Assembly (NCBI RefSeq): GCF_002929225.1
Contig: NZ_PISM01000021.1
Span: 62,001 to 126,000, forward strand
Direction: 5' to 3'
Origin: Stutzerimonas kunmingensis
Lineage (GTDB): Bacteria; Pseudomonadota; Gammaproteobacteria; Pseudomonadales; Pseudomonadaceae
Length of the DNA stretch: 64,000 bases
Below the pieces are notes generated by a model. That model made no database searches and was not told where the DNA came from. It saw only the letters and a list, made by a program, of their open reading frames with translations. Within the stretch, counting starts at the first letter, position 1, and every line of letters starts with the position of its first letter. The translations under genes and the position numbers were made by a program. Shown in pieces: positions 51,197-59,261 of the stretch.

Positions 51197-51826
51197 GTGT
51201 ACTGGATGGAATTTATGACCGTGGCGCTGGTGCATCTGCTCGCGGTGGCCAGCCCGGGACCGGATTTCGCGGTGGTGGTCCGCGAAAGCGTGACCCAGGG
51301 ACGCCGTGTCGGAAGCTGGACGGCGCTGGGCGTCGGCTGCGGGATATTCGTCCACGTCGCCTATTCCCTGCTCGGCATCGGCCTGATCGTCTCGCAGTCG
51401 ATTGTGCTGTTCAACCTCTTCAAGTGGCTGGCTGCAGGCTATCTGCTCTATCTCGGCTGGCGCGCGCTGCGTGCACGACCCATGAGCCTGGATACGGCAG
51501 ACGAGGTCGACACCACGTCGGATCGCTCACCCTGGCAGGCGTTCGTCGTCGGCTTCGTCACCAATGGCCTGAATCCCAAGGCCACGCTGTTCTTCCTCTC
51601 GCTATTCACGGTCGTGATCAGCGCCGATACGCCACTGTGGGTGCAGGCCGGTTACGGCGTCTACCTCGCCGGTGCCACTGCGCTGTGGTTTCTGCTGGTG
51701 GCCTGGCTGTTCAGCCGAGGCCGCGTGCGTGCTGGGTTTGCGCGAATGGGCCACTGGTTCGACAGGCTGACCGGCGCCGTGCTGATCGGCCTTGGTGTAC
51801 GCCTGGCGGTAAGCGAGATCGGTTAA
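51197..51826 (+). CDS. LysE/RhtB family amino-acid exporter
   Basis: This 209-residue inner-membrane protein has about six helices and the hallmark V-A-S-P-G-P-D-F-A-V-V near residues 17-27. V-G-F-V-T-N-G-L-N-P-K-A-T-L-F near 115-129 is the second conserved half. The GTG at 51197 with GGAG eight bases upstream is preferred; internal ATGs (51206, 51215) are alternatives. The exported substrate is unknown. Confidence 0.9.
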   Translation: MYWMEFMTVALVHLLAVASPGPDFAVVVRESVTQGRRVGSWTALGVGCGIFVHVAYSLLGIGLIVSQSIVLFNLFKWLAAGYLLYLGWRALRARPMSLDTADEVDTTSDRSPWQAFVVGFVTNGLNPKATLFFLSLFTVVISADTPLWVQAGYGVYLAGATALWFLLVAWLFSRGRVRAGFARMGHWFDRLTGAVLIGLGVRLAVSEIG

Positions 51827-51932
51827 CACGCTGAAACGAGGTGCGCGGAAAATAATCCTTTGGACTGATTTTGCCTGGGGGCGGACGCTCTAGAGTGCTG
51901 TTTACAACTCCAACAAGAACAGGATGCCCCTC

Positions 51933-53618
51933 ATGCTGCAGACCCGTGTCATCAAGCCCGCGGCGAACGCTTACCAGTACCCTCTGCTGATCAAGCGCCT
52001 GCTGTTGTCCGGCGTGCGCTACGAGCGCACCCGCGAGATCGTCTACCGTGACCAGCTGCGTTACGACTACCGCACCCTGAATCAACGTGTCGCGCGGTTG
52101 GCCAACGTGCTGACTGCAGCCGGCGTTAAGGCAGGTGACACCGTGGCGGTGATGGACTGGGACAGCCACCGCTATCTGGAATGCATGTTCGCCATTCCTA
52201 TGATTGGCGCCGTGGTGCATACCATCAACGTGCGGCTCTCGCCGGACCAGATCCTTTACACCATGAATCACGCCGATGACCGCTTCGTGCTGGTCAACAG
52301 CGAGTTCGTGCCGCTGTACCAGGCGATTGCCGGGCAGCTGACCACCGTGCAGAAGACGCTGCTGCTCACCGATGGCGACGTGCACGACGCCGGCCTGCCG
52401 GATTGCGTCGGCGAGTACGAAAGCCTGCTGGCCGCCGCCGAGCCGAGCTACGACTTTCCCGATTTCGACGAGGACTCGGTCGCCACGACCTTCTACACCA
52501 CCGGCACCACCGGAAACCCCAAGGGCGTCTACTTCACCCATCGCCAGCTGGTGCTGCACACCCTGGCTGCGGCAGTGACGGTCGGCTGCCGGGAGAATCC
52601 TCGGCTGATGGGCTCGGACGACGTCTACATGCCGATCACGCCGATGTTCCATGTGCATGCCTGGGGTTTGCCCTACGTCGCCACCATGCTCGGCCTCAAG
52701 CAGGTCTATCCCGGGCGTTACGATCCCGAGTACCTGATCGACCTGTGGCGCCGTGAGCAGGTGACTTTCTCCCATTGCGTGCCGACCATCGTGCAGATGC
52801 TGCTCAACGCCAAGGCGGCGCAGGGCACCGATTTCAAGGGCTGGAAGATCACCATTGGCGGCAGTGCGCTGACCCGCGGCCTGTATGACCAGGCCAAGGC
52901 CCGTGGCATGAACCTGATCGCTGCCTACGGCATGTCCGAGACCTGCCCGCTGATTTCCGGCGCGCACATCAACGACGAGCTGCTCGAGGCGGACGAAGAC
53001 ACCCGCAGTACCTTCCACCTCAAGGCCGGCGTCCCGGTGGTGCTGGTCGATGCGGCGATTCAGGCGGCGGACGGCAGCTTCCTGCCGGCGGATGGAAGCT
53101 CCCAGGGCGAACTGGTACTGCGTGCGCCCTGGCTTACCCAGGGCTATTACAACGAGCCGGAGAAGAGCGAAGAGCTGTGGGCTGACGGCTGGCTGCACAC
53201 TGGCGACGTCGCGGTGATCGACGAGATGGCCAATATCGAGATCCGCGACCGCATCAAGGATGTGATCAAGACCGGTGGTGAATGGCTGTCCTCCCTCACC
53301 CTTGAAGGGCTGATCAGCCGTCATGAGGCGGTGCGCGATGTCGCCGTGGTTGGTGTGCCGGACGAGCGCTGGGGTGAGCGACCCTTTGCCCTGGTGGTGC
53401 TGGGCGAAGGCTGCGAACTGAGCGCTGCCGACTTGCAGACCTTCCTTGAGCCGGCAGTGGCCGAGGGGCACATCAACAAGTGGGCGATCCCACAGCAGAT
53501 CGCGGTGGTCAGCGAGATTCCAAAGACCAGCGTCGGCAAGCTGGACAAGAAGCGCATCCGCAGCGAAATCGCGCGTTGGCAGAAAGAGGGGAGCGCCGAG
53601 CAGACCTCGCTCAGCTGA
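51933..53618 (+). CDS. AMP-forming acyl-CoA synthetase (fatty-acid--CoA ligase)
   Basis: This 561-residue ANL-superfamily enzyme carries the AMP loop Y-T-T-G-T-T-G-N-P-K-G-V near residue 189 and A-Y-G-M-S-E-T-C-P near 330. W-L-H-T-G-D-V is in the hinge region, followed by I-K-D-V-I-K-T-G-G-E-W, and the catalytic Lys lies in T-S-V-G-K-L-D-K-K. Medium-chain or related acids are likely substrates. The second in-frame ATG (51933) is used because AGGA lies eight bases before it; an ATG three codons earlier overlaps that sequence. Confidence 0.93.
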   Translation: MLQTRVIKPAANAYQYPLLIKRLLLSGVRYERTREIVYRDQLRYDYRTLNQRVARLANVLTAAGVKAGDTVAVMDWDSHRYLECMFAIPMIGAVVHTINVRLSPDQILYTMNHADDRFVLVNSEFVPLYQAIAGQLTTVQKTLLLTDGDVHDAGLPDCVGEYESLLAAAEPSYDFPDFDEDSVATTFYTTGTTGNPKGVYFTHRQLVLHTLAAAVTVGCRENPRLMGSDDVYMPITPMFHVHAWGLPYVATMLGLKQVYPGRYDPEYLIDLWRREQVTFSHCVPTIVQMLLNAKAAQGTDFKGWKITIGGSALTRGLYDQAKARGMNLIAAYGMSETCPLISGAHINDELLEADEDTRSTFHLKAGVPVVLVDAAIQAADGSFLPADGSSQGELVLRAPWLTQGYYNEPEKSEELWADGWLHTGDVAVIDEMANIEIRDRIKDVIKTGGEWLSSLTLEGLISRHEAVRDVAVVGVPDERWGERPFALVVLGEGCELSAADLQTFLEPAVAEGHINKWAIPQQIAVVSEIPKTSVGKLDKKRIRSEIARWQKEGSAEQTSLS

Positions 53619-53833
53619 AGCGAGGTCACGTATCGGTTCAACGCTCGGTAGGGTCCGTCCACGGATTTGCCGGGCGCCCTGATACCGGGTGATCACCGTC
53701 GTGATCGGCCTGAACCATCGCGGCGGGCATTCATCGATGTCGATCCGGGCAGTTGCCTGAAGCCTGCCCACTCGGCAAGCTTCCCTCCCTGCGCGCCCGC
53801 GTAGCGAGAGATTGCCAAGCACCCGAGGACGTC

Positions 53834-54478
53834 ATGGCTGCCACCCAACCGATGCTGATTCGCGAAACCTTCCCCGTCGGCCCTTTGCAGTGCAACTGCA
53901 CGATCATTGGCGATCCTGTCAGCAAGAAAGCCATCGTGGTCGATCCGGGTGGCGATCCTGAACTGATCATGGCGCGACTCGACGCCCATGGCCTGAAGGT
54001 GGTGAGCATCATCCATACCCATGCGCACCTGGACCACTTCCTCGCATCCGGCTCGATGAAGGAGAAGACCGGCGCCACGCTCCATCTGCACAAGGCCGAT
54101 CAGGTGCTCTGGGACAACCTGGAGATGCAGTGCCGCATGTTCGGCGTGCCTTACCGTCCGGTGCCAGCGCCCGATCAGTGGCTGAGCGACGATGAGGAGC
54201 TGGCCTGTGGCTGTGGCGTGGCATTGCACACGCCGGGGCATACGCCGGGATCCATGAGCTTCTGGTTCGCCGACGCCAAATTGCTGATCGCGGGCGACAC
54301 CCTGTTTCGCCGCGGCATCGGGCGCACCGATCTGTGGGGTGGTGACTACGCCACCATCCAGCGCTCCATCAAGCAGCGGCTCTACTCGCTGGATGAAGAC
54401 GCGACCGTGGTTACCGGCCACGGCCCGGATACGCGGCTGGGGGACGAAATGCGCGAGAATCCTTTCGTCCGGGCCTGA
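53834..54478 (+). CDS. MBL-fold metallo-hydrolase (glyoxalase II-like)
   Basis: This 214-residue enzyme has the metal motif H-T-H-A-H-L-D-H near residues 62-69, H-T-P-G-H-T-P-G-S near 136-144, I-A-G-D-T-L-F near 155-161, and V-T-G-H-G-P-D-T near 192-199. These are all the ligands of a dinuclear site. The size and motif spacing are like YcbL-type glyoxalase II enzymes, lacking the long C-terminal domain of GloB. Hydrolysis of S-lactoylglutathione is a family inference. GAGG lies five bases before the ATG; the upstream extension has no site. Confidence 0.92.
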   Translation: MAATQPMLIRETFPVGPLQCNCTIIGDPVSKKAIVVDPGGDPELIMARLDAHGLKVVSIIHTHAHLDHFLASGSMKEKTGATLHLHKADQVLWDNLEMQCRMFGVPYRPVPAPDQWLSDDEELACGCGVALHTPGHTPGSMSFWFADAKLLIAGDTLFRRGIGRTDLWGGDYATIQRSIKQRLYSLDEDATVVTGHGPDTRLGDEMRENPFVRA

Positions 54479-54616
54479 CCCGGGGTGCCGTTGGCCGGGT
54501 TCTGCTGCACGGTTCCTATCCCAGGCGGTGACCGATGGTACTCTAGCGCCGCATTCAGGGCCGCGCTCGCAAGGGCTGGGGACTGCCCTGGTAACCGACG
54601 AGAGAAGGAAGTAACT

Positions 54617-55270
54617 ATGAAAATGCTGAACATGACCGCCCTCGCAGCGAGCGTCGCTCTGCTGGTGGGATGCACCACCAATCCCTACACTGGCGAGCAG
54701 CAAGCCGGCAAGGCCGGCGTTTACGGTGGTATCGGCGCCGTCAGTGGCGCCGTCATCGGTGCGGCGACCTCGAGCAAGAAGGATCGCACCAAGGGCGCGT
54801 TGATCGGTGCAGCGGTCGGTGGTGCGGCTGCCGGTGGCTATGGCTACTACGTCGACACCCAGGAGGCAAAGCTGCGCCAGACGCTGCAGGGTACCGGTGT
54901 TCAGGTTCAGCGCAATGGTGACAACCTGACGCTGATCATGCCCGGCAACATCACCTTCGCCAGCAACTCGGCGGATATCTCCAGCAGCTTCTACCCGACC
55001 CTGAATTCCCTGGTGCAGGTGTTCAAGGAGTTCAACAAGAACGGCGTCGATATCGTCGGCCACACCGACAGCACCGGCTCCCTGCAGCTGAACCAGGACC
55101 TGTCCAACCGCCGCGCCCAGAGTGTTGCTTCCTACCTGGTCGGCAATGGTGTGGCCGCTTCGCGGATTTCTTCCTACGGTGCCGGCCCCAGCCAGCCGAT
55201 CGCCAGCAACGATACAGCTGCCGGTCGCGCGCAGAACCGCCGCGTCGAGATCAACCTGCGTCCGTTGTAA
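54617..55270 (+). CDS. OmpA family lipoprotein with glycine-zipper segment
   Basis: This 217-residue lipoprotein has lipobox L-V-G-C with Cys19. A glycine-zipper stretch (Y-G-G-I-G-A-V-S-G-A-V-I-G-A, then G-A-L-I-G-A-A-V-G-G-A) spans about residues 35-80. A C-terminal OmpA-like peptidoglycan-binding domain (about 105-217) has G-H-T-D-S-T-G-S near 156-163, L-S-N-R-R-A-Q-S-V near 173, and N-R-R-V-E-I near 208. It anchors the outer membrane to the wall (YiaD type). AAGGA is about seven bases before ATG. Confidence 0.94.
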   Translation: MKMLNMTALAASVALLVGCTTNPYTGEQQAGKAGVYGGIGAVSGAVIGAATSSKKDRTKGALIGAAVGGAAAGGYGYYVDTQEAKLRQTLQGTGVQVQRNGDNLTLIMPGNITFASNSADISSSFYPTLNSLVQVFKEFNKNGVDIVGHTDSTGSLQLNQDLSNRRAQSVASYLVGNGVAASRISSYGAGPSQPIASNDTAAGRAQNRRVEINLRPL

Positions 55271-55281
55271 GCATTCATAGG

Positions 55282-55306
55282 CCGCGAGGCTGCAACGGCC
55301 TCGCGG
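55282..55306. repeat. GC stem-loop after the OmpA-like gene
   Basis: CCGCGAGGC pairs with GCCTCGCGG around a seven-base loop, 12 bases after the stop. There is no T-run. It is probably a transcript end or stabilising hairpin; it separates the lipoprotein from the kinase gene. Confidence 0.5.
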
Positions 55307-55418
55307 ACGTCGAAATTCAGACGCCATAATTCCGTTTATCGCTGCTTCCATTGAACCTCTCTGCGCTATTCGTATCTGACATTCGATAGCACGCCAGTTG
55401 TGGCACAGAGGAGGTCGA

Positions 55419-58400
55419 ATGGATGATCGTACCGCTCTCCATTCCCGCAGGTCCTGGTTGCCATTATTGGTCGCTCTGGCCCTGATGGCGGGCCTGGGTG
55501 GATGGATCGGCTGGCAGTGGCATGTCCAGGAACAGCGCAGCAAGGTCGAGCAGGAGCAGCGCTTCACCTTCGCTGTGGATGACATCGAACACACGCTACG
55601 CGAGCGGATGCGCGCCTACGAGATGGTCTTGCGCGGGCTTGCTGGCGTCGTTGCCGGCAGCGACGAGGTCCGCATCGATGACTGGGCGCGGGCCGTGGAC
55701 CAGCTGCAGCTGCAGGACTTCTATCCGGGCATCCAGGCTGTCGCGCTGGCGCGGCATGCGACGCCGGAAACCCTCACCACCCTGATCGACCAGATCCGCG
55801 CCTCCGGCCGCGAGCGCTTTCGCATGTATCCGCCGGGCGACCGCGAAGAGTACGTGGTGACCGACTACATCCATCCGACCGACTGGCGCAATCGGCGGGT
55901 GCTCGGCTTCGATCTGTTCAGTGAGGCGACCCGCCGCGAGGCGATCATCAGTACGCGCAACAGTGGGAATCCGGTGCTCACGGGGCCGTTGCGCCTCAAG
56001 CAGGAAACCGAGCAGAACGTACAGGTGGGTGTTCTGTTGTTCTTTCCGATCTATGCGGCGACGGCGCCGGTTACCACCGAGGAGGAGCGTCAGCGCGCCT
56101 TTGTCGGCACCCTGCACGGCGCCTTCCGTCTGACCGACCTGATGGAAGGCATCCTCGGCTCGCGCAGCCGAATGCTGCAACTGCAGCTGTTCGATGCCGC
56201 CAATCCGGAGTCGCCACTGCTCACCGGACGTGCGCCGGTCAGCGCCGACGCCAAGTTCCAGCGCATTCGGAATATTTACATGTACGGCCGCAGCTGGCAG
56301 CTGCAGGTGGCCAGCACGCCGGAATACGAGGCGGTGCTGCGTGACAACAATCGGGCCTTCAGCCTCGCCGCGGCGCTTATGGCGGCGGCATTGTTCTCGT
56401 TGCTGGTGGGCGGCTATTTGTATCTGCGCGAACGTGCGCTGCGCAACAGTCAGGTATTGAGCCTGCAATTGCAGGAGCGCGAGGCGCGCTTCCGTCAGCT
56501 GATCGAACAATTGCCGGTGGCGACCCTGCTATGCAACGCCGGTGGGCGCATCGAACTGGCCAACCAGAGCGCCGGGCAGCTGTTCGGCAGCTCGACGGAG
56601 CTGCTGGCCGGCGAGCGTGTGAGTCGTTACGTGCCCGGCGTGCTCGGCGAGCAGGTGCTCGGGCAACTGCGCGAAACCAGTCAGCTCGAACTGCAGGCGC
56701 AGCGCGAGGACGGCAAGGCGATCCCGGTTGCCGTCAGCCTGACCAGCTTCAGACATGACGATGTCTTGTATTACGTCCTGAATCTGCTCGATCTGCAGGC
56801 GCGCAAGCGCGACGAGGAGCGCTTCCGTAATGTCGTCGAGGCCTCGCCCAATGCCTTCGTGCTGGTGGATACCCGCGGCGACATCGTCATGGTCAATCGC
56901 CAGACCGAGCTGCTGTTCGGCTATGAGCGCCAGGAGCTGGTCGGGCAGCCCGTGGAACTGCTGTTGCCCGAAGCCTTGCGCGAAGCGCATCGCGGTCTGC
57001 GCCAGGGTTATGCCGAGAATCCGGAACCACGTCGCATGGGCGGCAACCGCGAGCTGTTCGGCCGCCACCGCGACGGCAGCGCGTTGCCTGTGGAAATCGG
57101 CCTGTCGCCCTTGCGCAGTGGCGACGAGCAGCTGGTGCAGGCTGTGATCATCGATATCAGTCACCGCAAGGCGGCCGAGCGTCGCTTGCGCGAGCAGGCC
57201 GACCAGCTGGCAGTAGCCAATCGCTACAAATCCGAGTTTCTCGCCAATATGTCCCACGAGCTGCGCACGCCGCTCAACAGCATTCTCATCCTCAGCGATC
57301 AGCTGCGTCAGAACGGCTCGGGCAACCTCAACGACAAGCAGGTCCGGCATGCCGACATCATTCATCGCGCCGGTCATGAGCTTCTGCAGTTGATCAACGA
57401 TGTGCTGGATCTCGCCAAGATCGAGTCCGGCCATATGCAACTCAAGCTGGAGCCGCTGAACCTGCGTGAGTTGCTGACCGAACTGGAAACCTCGCTGACG
57501 CCGATGGCCGAGCAGAAGGGCTTGGCGCTGAAGGTGGTGGTCGACGCCGACGTACCGCCTGCGCTGAATTCCGACCGGGCCCGGCTGCAGCAGATTCTGC
57601 GCAACCTGTTGACCAACGCCTTGAAGTTCACCGAGCAGGGGCAGGTGGAGTTGCTGGCGAGCTACCCGCCGGAGGACGCTGACGGACAAATCCTGCAGCT
57701 GCAGGTACGTGACAGTGGCATCGGCATCGCCGAGGACCAGCAGGAGCGGATCTTCCAGGCGTTCCAGCAGATCGATGGTTCGATCAGCCGTCACTACGGT
57801 GGCACCGGTCTGGGCCTGGCGATCACTCGCCAGTTGGTGGAGGTGCTCGGGGGGCACGTCACGGTTGATAGCGAACTCGGCAACGGCGCCACCTTCACTG
57901 TGCGATTGCCGGTGGAGTCGACGTCCGGCGCATCAGCGCAGGCGCTGTTGCCGCGCCAACCGCAGCGCCGTGGGCGTGGTCCGGGGCTGTTGATCATCGA
58001 GGACGATGCCGATTTCGCATCGGTAGTGGCGGAGGTCGGGCAGAGCCACGGCTTTACCAGTCTGATCTGCAGCACCGGTCAGCAGGGGCTGGAAGCCCTG
58101 CGGCGCGAGCACTTTGCCGCAGTGATCCTTGACATTCTGCTGCCGGACATCAGTGGTTGGCAGGTGCACCGGGAATTGCGTGGCGACGAGCGTCATCAGG
58201 GCATGCCGGTGCTGATCATTTCCTGCGTGCCGCAGCCTCACGACTGGCATGACGATGGTTCGCGCTATCTGGTCAAGCCGGTAGCGCAGGCCGAACTCGA
58301 GCGCATCTTCATCGAACTGGCGCGCCACGAACAGAATTCGCTGCGCCTGCTGCTGGTGGAGACCGATCCTCGTCGCCGCGAACTGATCCGTGTGTACTTC

Positions 58401-59135
58401 GAGCGGCTCGGCTATAGCGTCACGCTGGCAGGGGGCGCCGAAGCGGCCCGGCTGGCGTATGCCGAACAGAATTTCACTGTGGTGGTGGTCGAGCAGGAAC
58501 TGGCAGACGGCAGCGGGCTGGATCTGCTGGATGCGCTGGAGCGCCTGCGTTCGCTTCGCGGCGTCACGGTGTTGGTGAACAGTCGTGAAAAGCTGTCGGA
58601 TACAGACCTGCAACACTTGCGCCGTTATTCGGCTTCAGCACTGTCCAAGGAGGATGATGTGAAACGTATGGGAGAACTGGTTCGCCGAGGGCCAACGGTG
58701 TCGTCGCCAAGCGCCGCGGCTTCGCTGCAGGTGGCGGCGTCGGGCCGGCGCGTGCTGCTGGTGGATGAGGATGTACGGCTGATCTATTCGCTGACCGCCC
58801 AGCTCGATGAGCTCGGGCTGCTGGTGGTCCCGGCCACAAGTGCCGACGAAGCGGTCGAGCGTTTCGATGAGGATGCCTTCGATCTGGTACTGCTGGACAT
58901 GAGCCAGCCTGGGGCGGAAGGTCCTGATTTGGCGCAGCGGCTTAAGCAGGCGCATGACTGTCAGGCCCCCATCGTTGCGCTGGTGACAACGACCGGTGGG
59001 GGTGAGCGCGAGCGTTGCATGGCGGCTGGTGCCGACGACGTTCTGCTCAAACCCGTCGAGGCCACGGCGCTGGCGGCGCTGTTGCTGCAATGGCTGGGTC
59101 TGGAGAGCGGTGCGGCCGAGGCTGAAGAGGAGTAA
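55419..59135 (+). CDS. CHASE-domain hybrid sensor histidine kinase with three receiver domains
   Basis: This 1238-residue membrane kinase has TM1 at about residues 14-33, a periplasmic CHASE domain at about 60-270, and TM2 at about 313-335. Two PAS domains (about 355-590) precede HisKA with H613 in M-S-H-E-L-R-T-P, and an HATPase with D-S-G-I-G-I and G-G-T-G-L-G-L-A. REC1 acceptor is D905 (I-L-D-I-L-L-P-D) and REC3 is D1160 (L-L-D-M-S). REC2 has Glu1025 at that site (V-V-E-Q-E-L). No Hpt domain is present. GGAGG precedes the ATG. The next gene is its likely partner. Confidence 0.95.
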   Translation: MDDRTALHSRRSWLPLLVALALMAGLGGWIGWQWHVQEQRSKVEQEQRFTFAVDDIEHTLRERMRAYEMVLRGLAGVVAGSDEVRIDDWARAVDQLQLQDFYPGIQAVALARHATPETLTTLIDQIRASGRERFRMYPPGDREEYVVTDYIHPTDWRNRRVLGFDLFSEATRREAIISTRNSGNPVLTGPLRLKQETEQNVQVGVLLFFPIYAATAPVTTEEERQRAFVGTLHGAFRLTDLMEGILGSRSRMLQLQLFDAANPESPLLTGRAPVSADAKFQRIRNIYMYGRSWQLQVASTPEYEAVLRDNNRAFSLAAALMAAALFSLLVGGYLYLRERALRNSQVLSLQLQEREARFRQLIEQLPVATLLCNAGGRIELANQSAGQLFGSSTELLAGERVSRYVPGVLGEQVLGQLRETSQLELQAQREDGKAIPVAVSLTSFRHDDVLYYVLNLLDLQARKRDEERFRNVVEASPNAFVLVDTRGDIVMVNRQTELLFGYERQELVGQPVELLLPEALREAHRGLRQGYAENPEPRRMGGNRELFGRHRDGSALPVEIGLSPLRSGDEQLVQAVIIDISHRKAAERRLREQADQLAVANRYKSEFLANMSHELRTPLNSILILSDQLRQNGSGNLNDKQVRHADIIHRAGHELLQLINDVLDLAKIESGHMQLKLEPLNLRELLTELETSLTPMAEQKGLALKVVVDADVPPALNSDRARLQQILRNLLTNALKFTEQGQVELLASYPPEDADGQILQLQVRDSGIGIAEDQQERIFQAFQQIDGSISRHYGGTGLGLAITRQLVEVLGGHVTVDSELGNGATFTVRLPVESTSGASAQALLPRQPQRRGRGPGLLIIEDDADFASVVAEVGQSHGFTSLICSTGQQGLEALRREHFAAVILDILLPDISGWQVHRELRGDERHQGMPVLIISCVPQPHDWHDDGSRYLVKPVAQAELERIFIELARHEQNSLRLLLVETDPRRRELIRVYFERLGYSVTLAGGAEAARLAYAEQNFTVVVVEQELADGSGLDLLDALERLRSLRGVTVLVNSREKLSDTDLQHLRRYSASALSKEDDVKRMGELVRRGPTVSSPSAAASLQVAASGRRVLLVDEDVRLIYSLTAQLDELGLLVVPATSADEAVERFDEDAFDLVLLDMSQPGAEGPDLAQRLKQAHDCQAPIVALVTTTGGGERERCMAAGADDVLLKPVEATALAALLLQWLGLESGAAEAEEE

Positions 59136-59261
59136 GCAAGTCGTGCGTGTTGAACATGCCTGTGGTGATGCGTTGATCGAACGATATGACACCTGGTGCG
59201 CGAATTCCCCGTGGGACGCTTGTTGTCGGCAGTTTGGCAACGGATTGCTCGGAGGTTGGCG

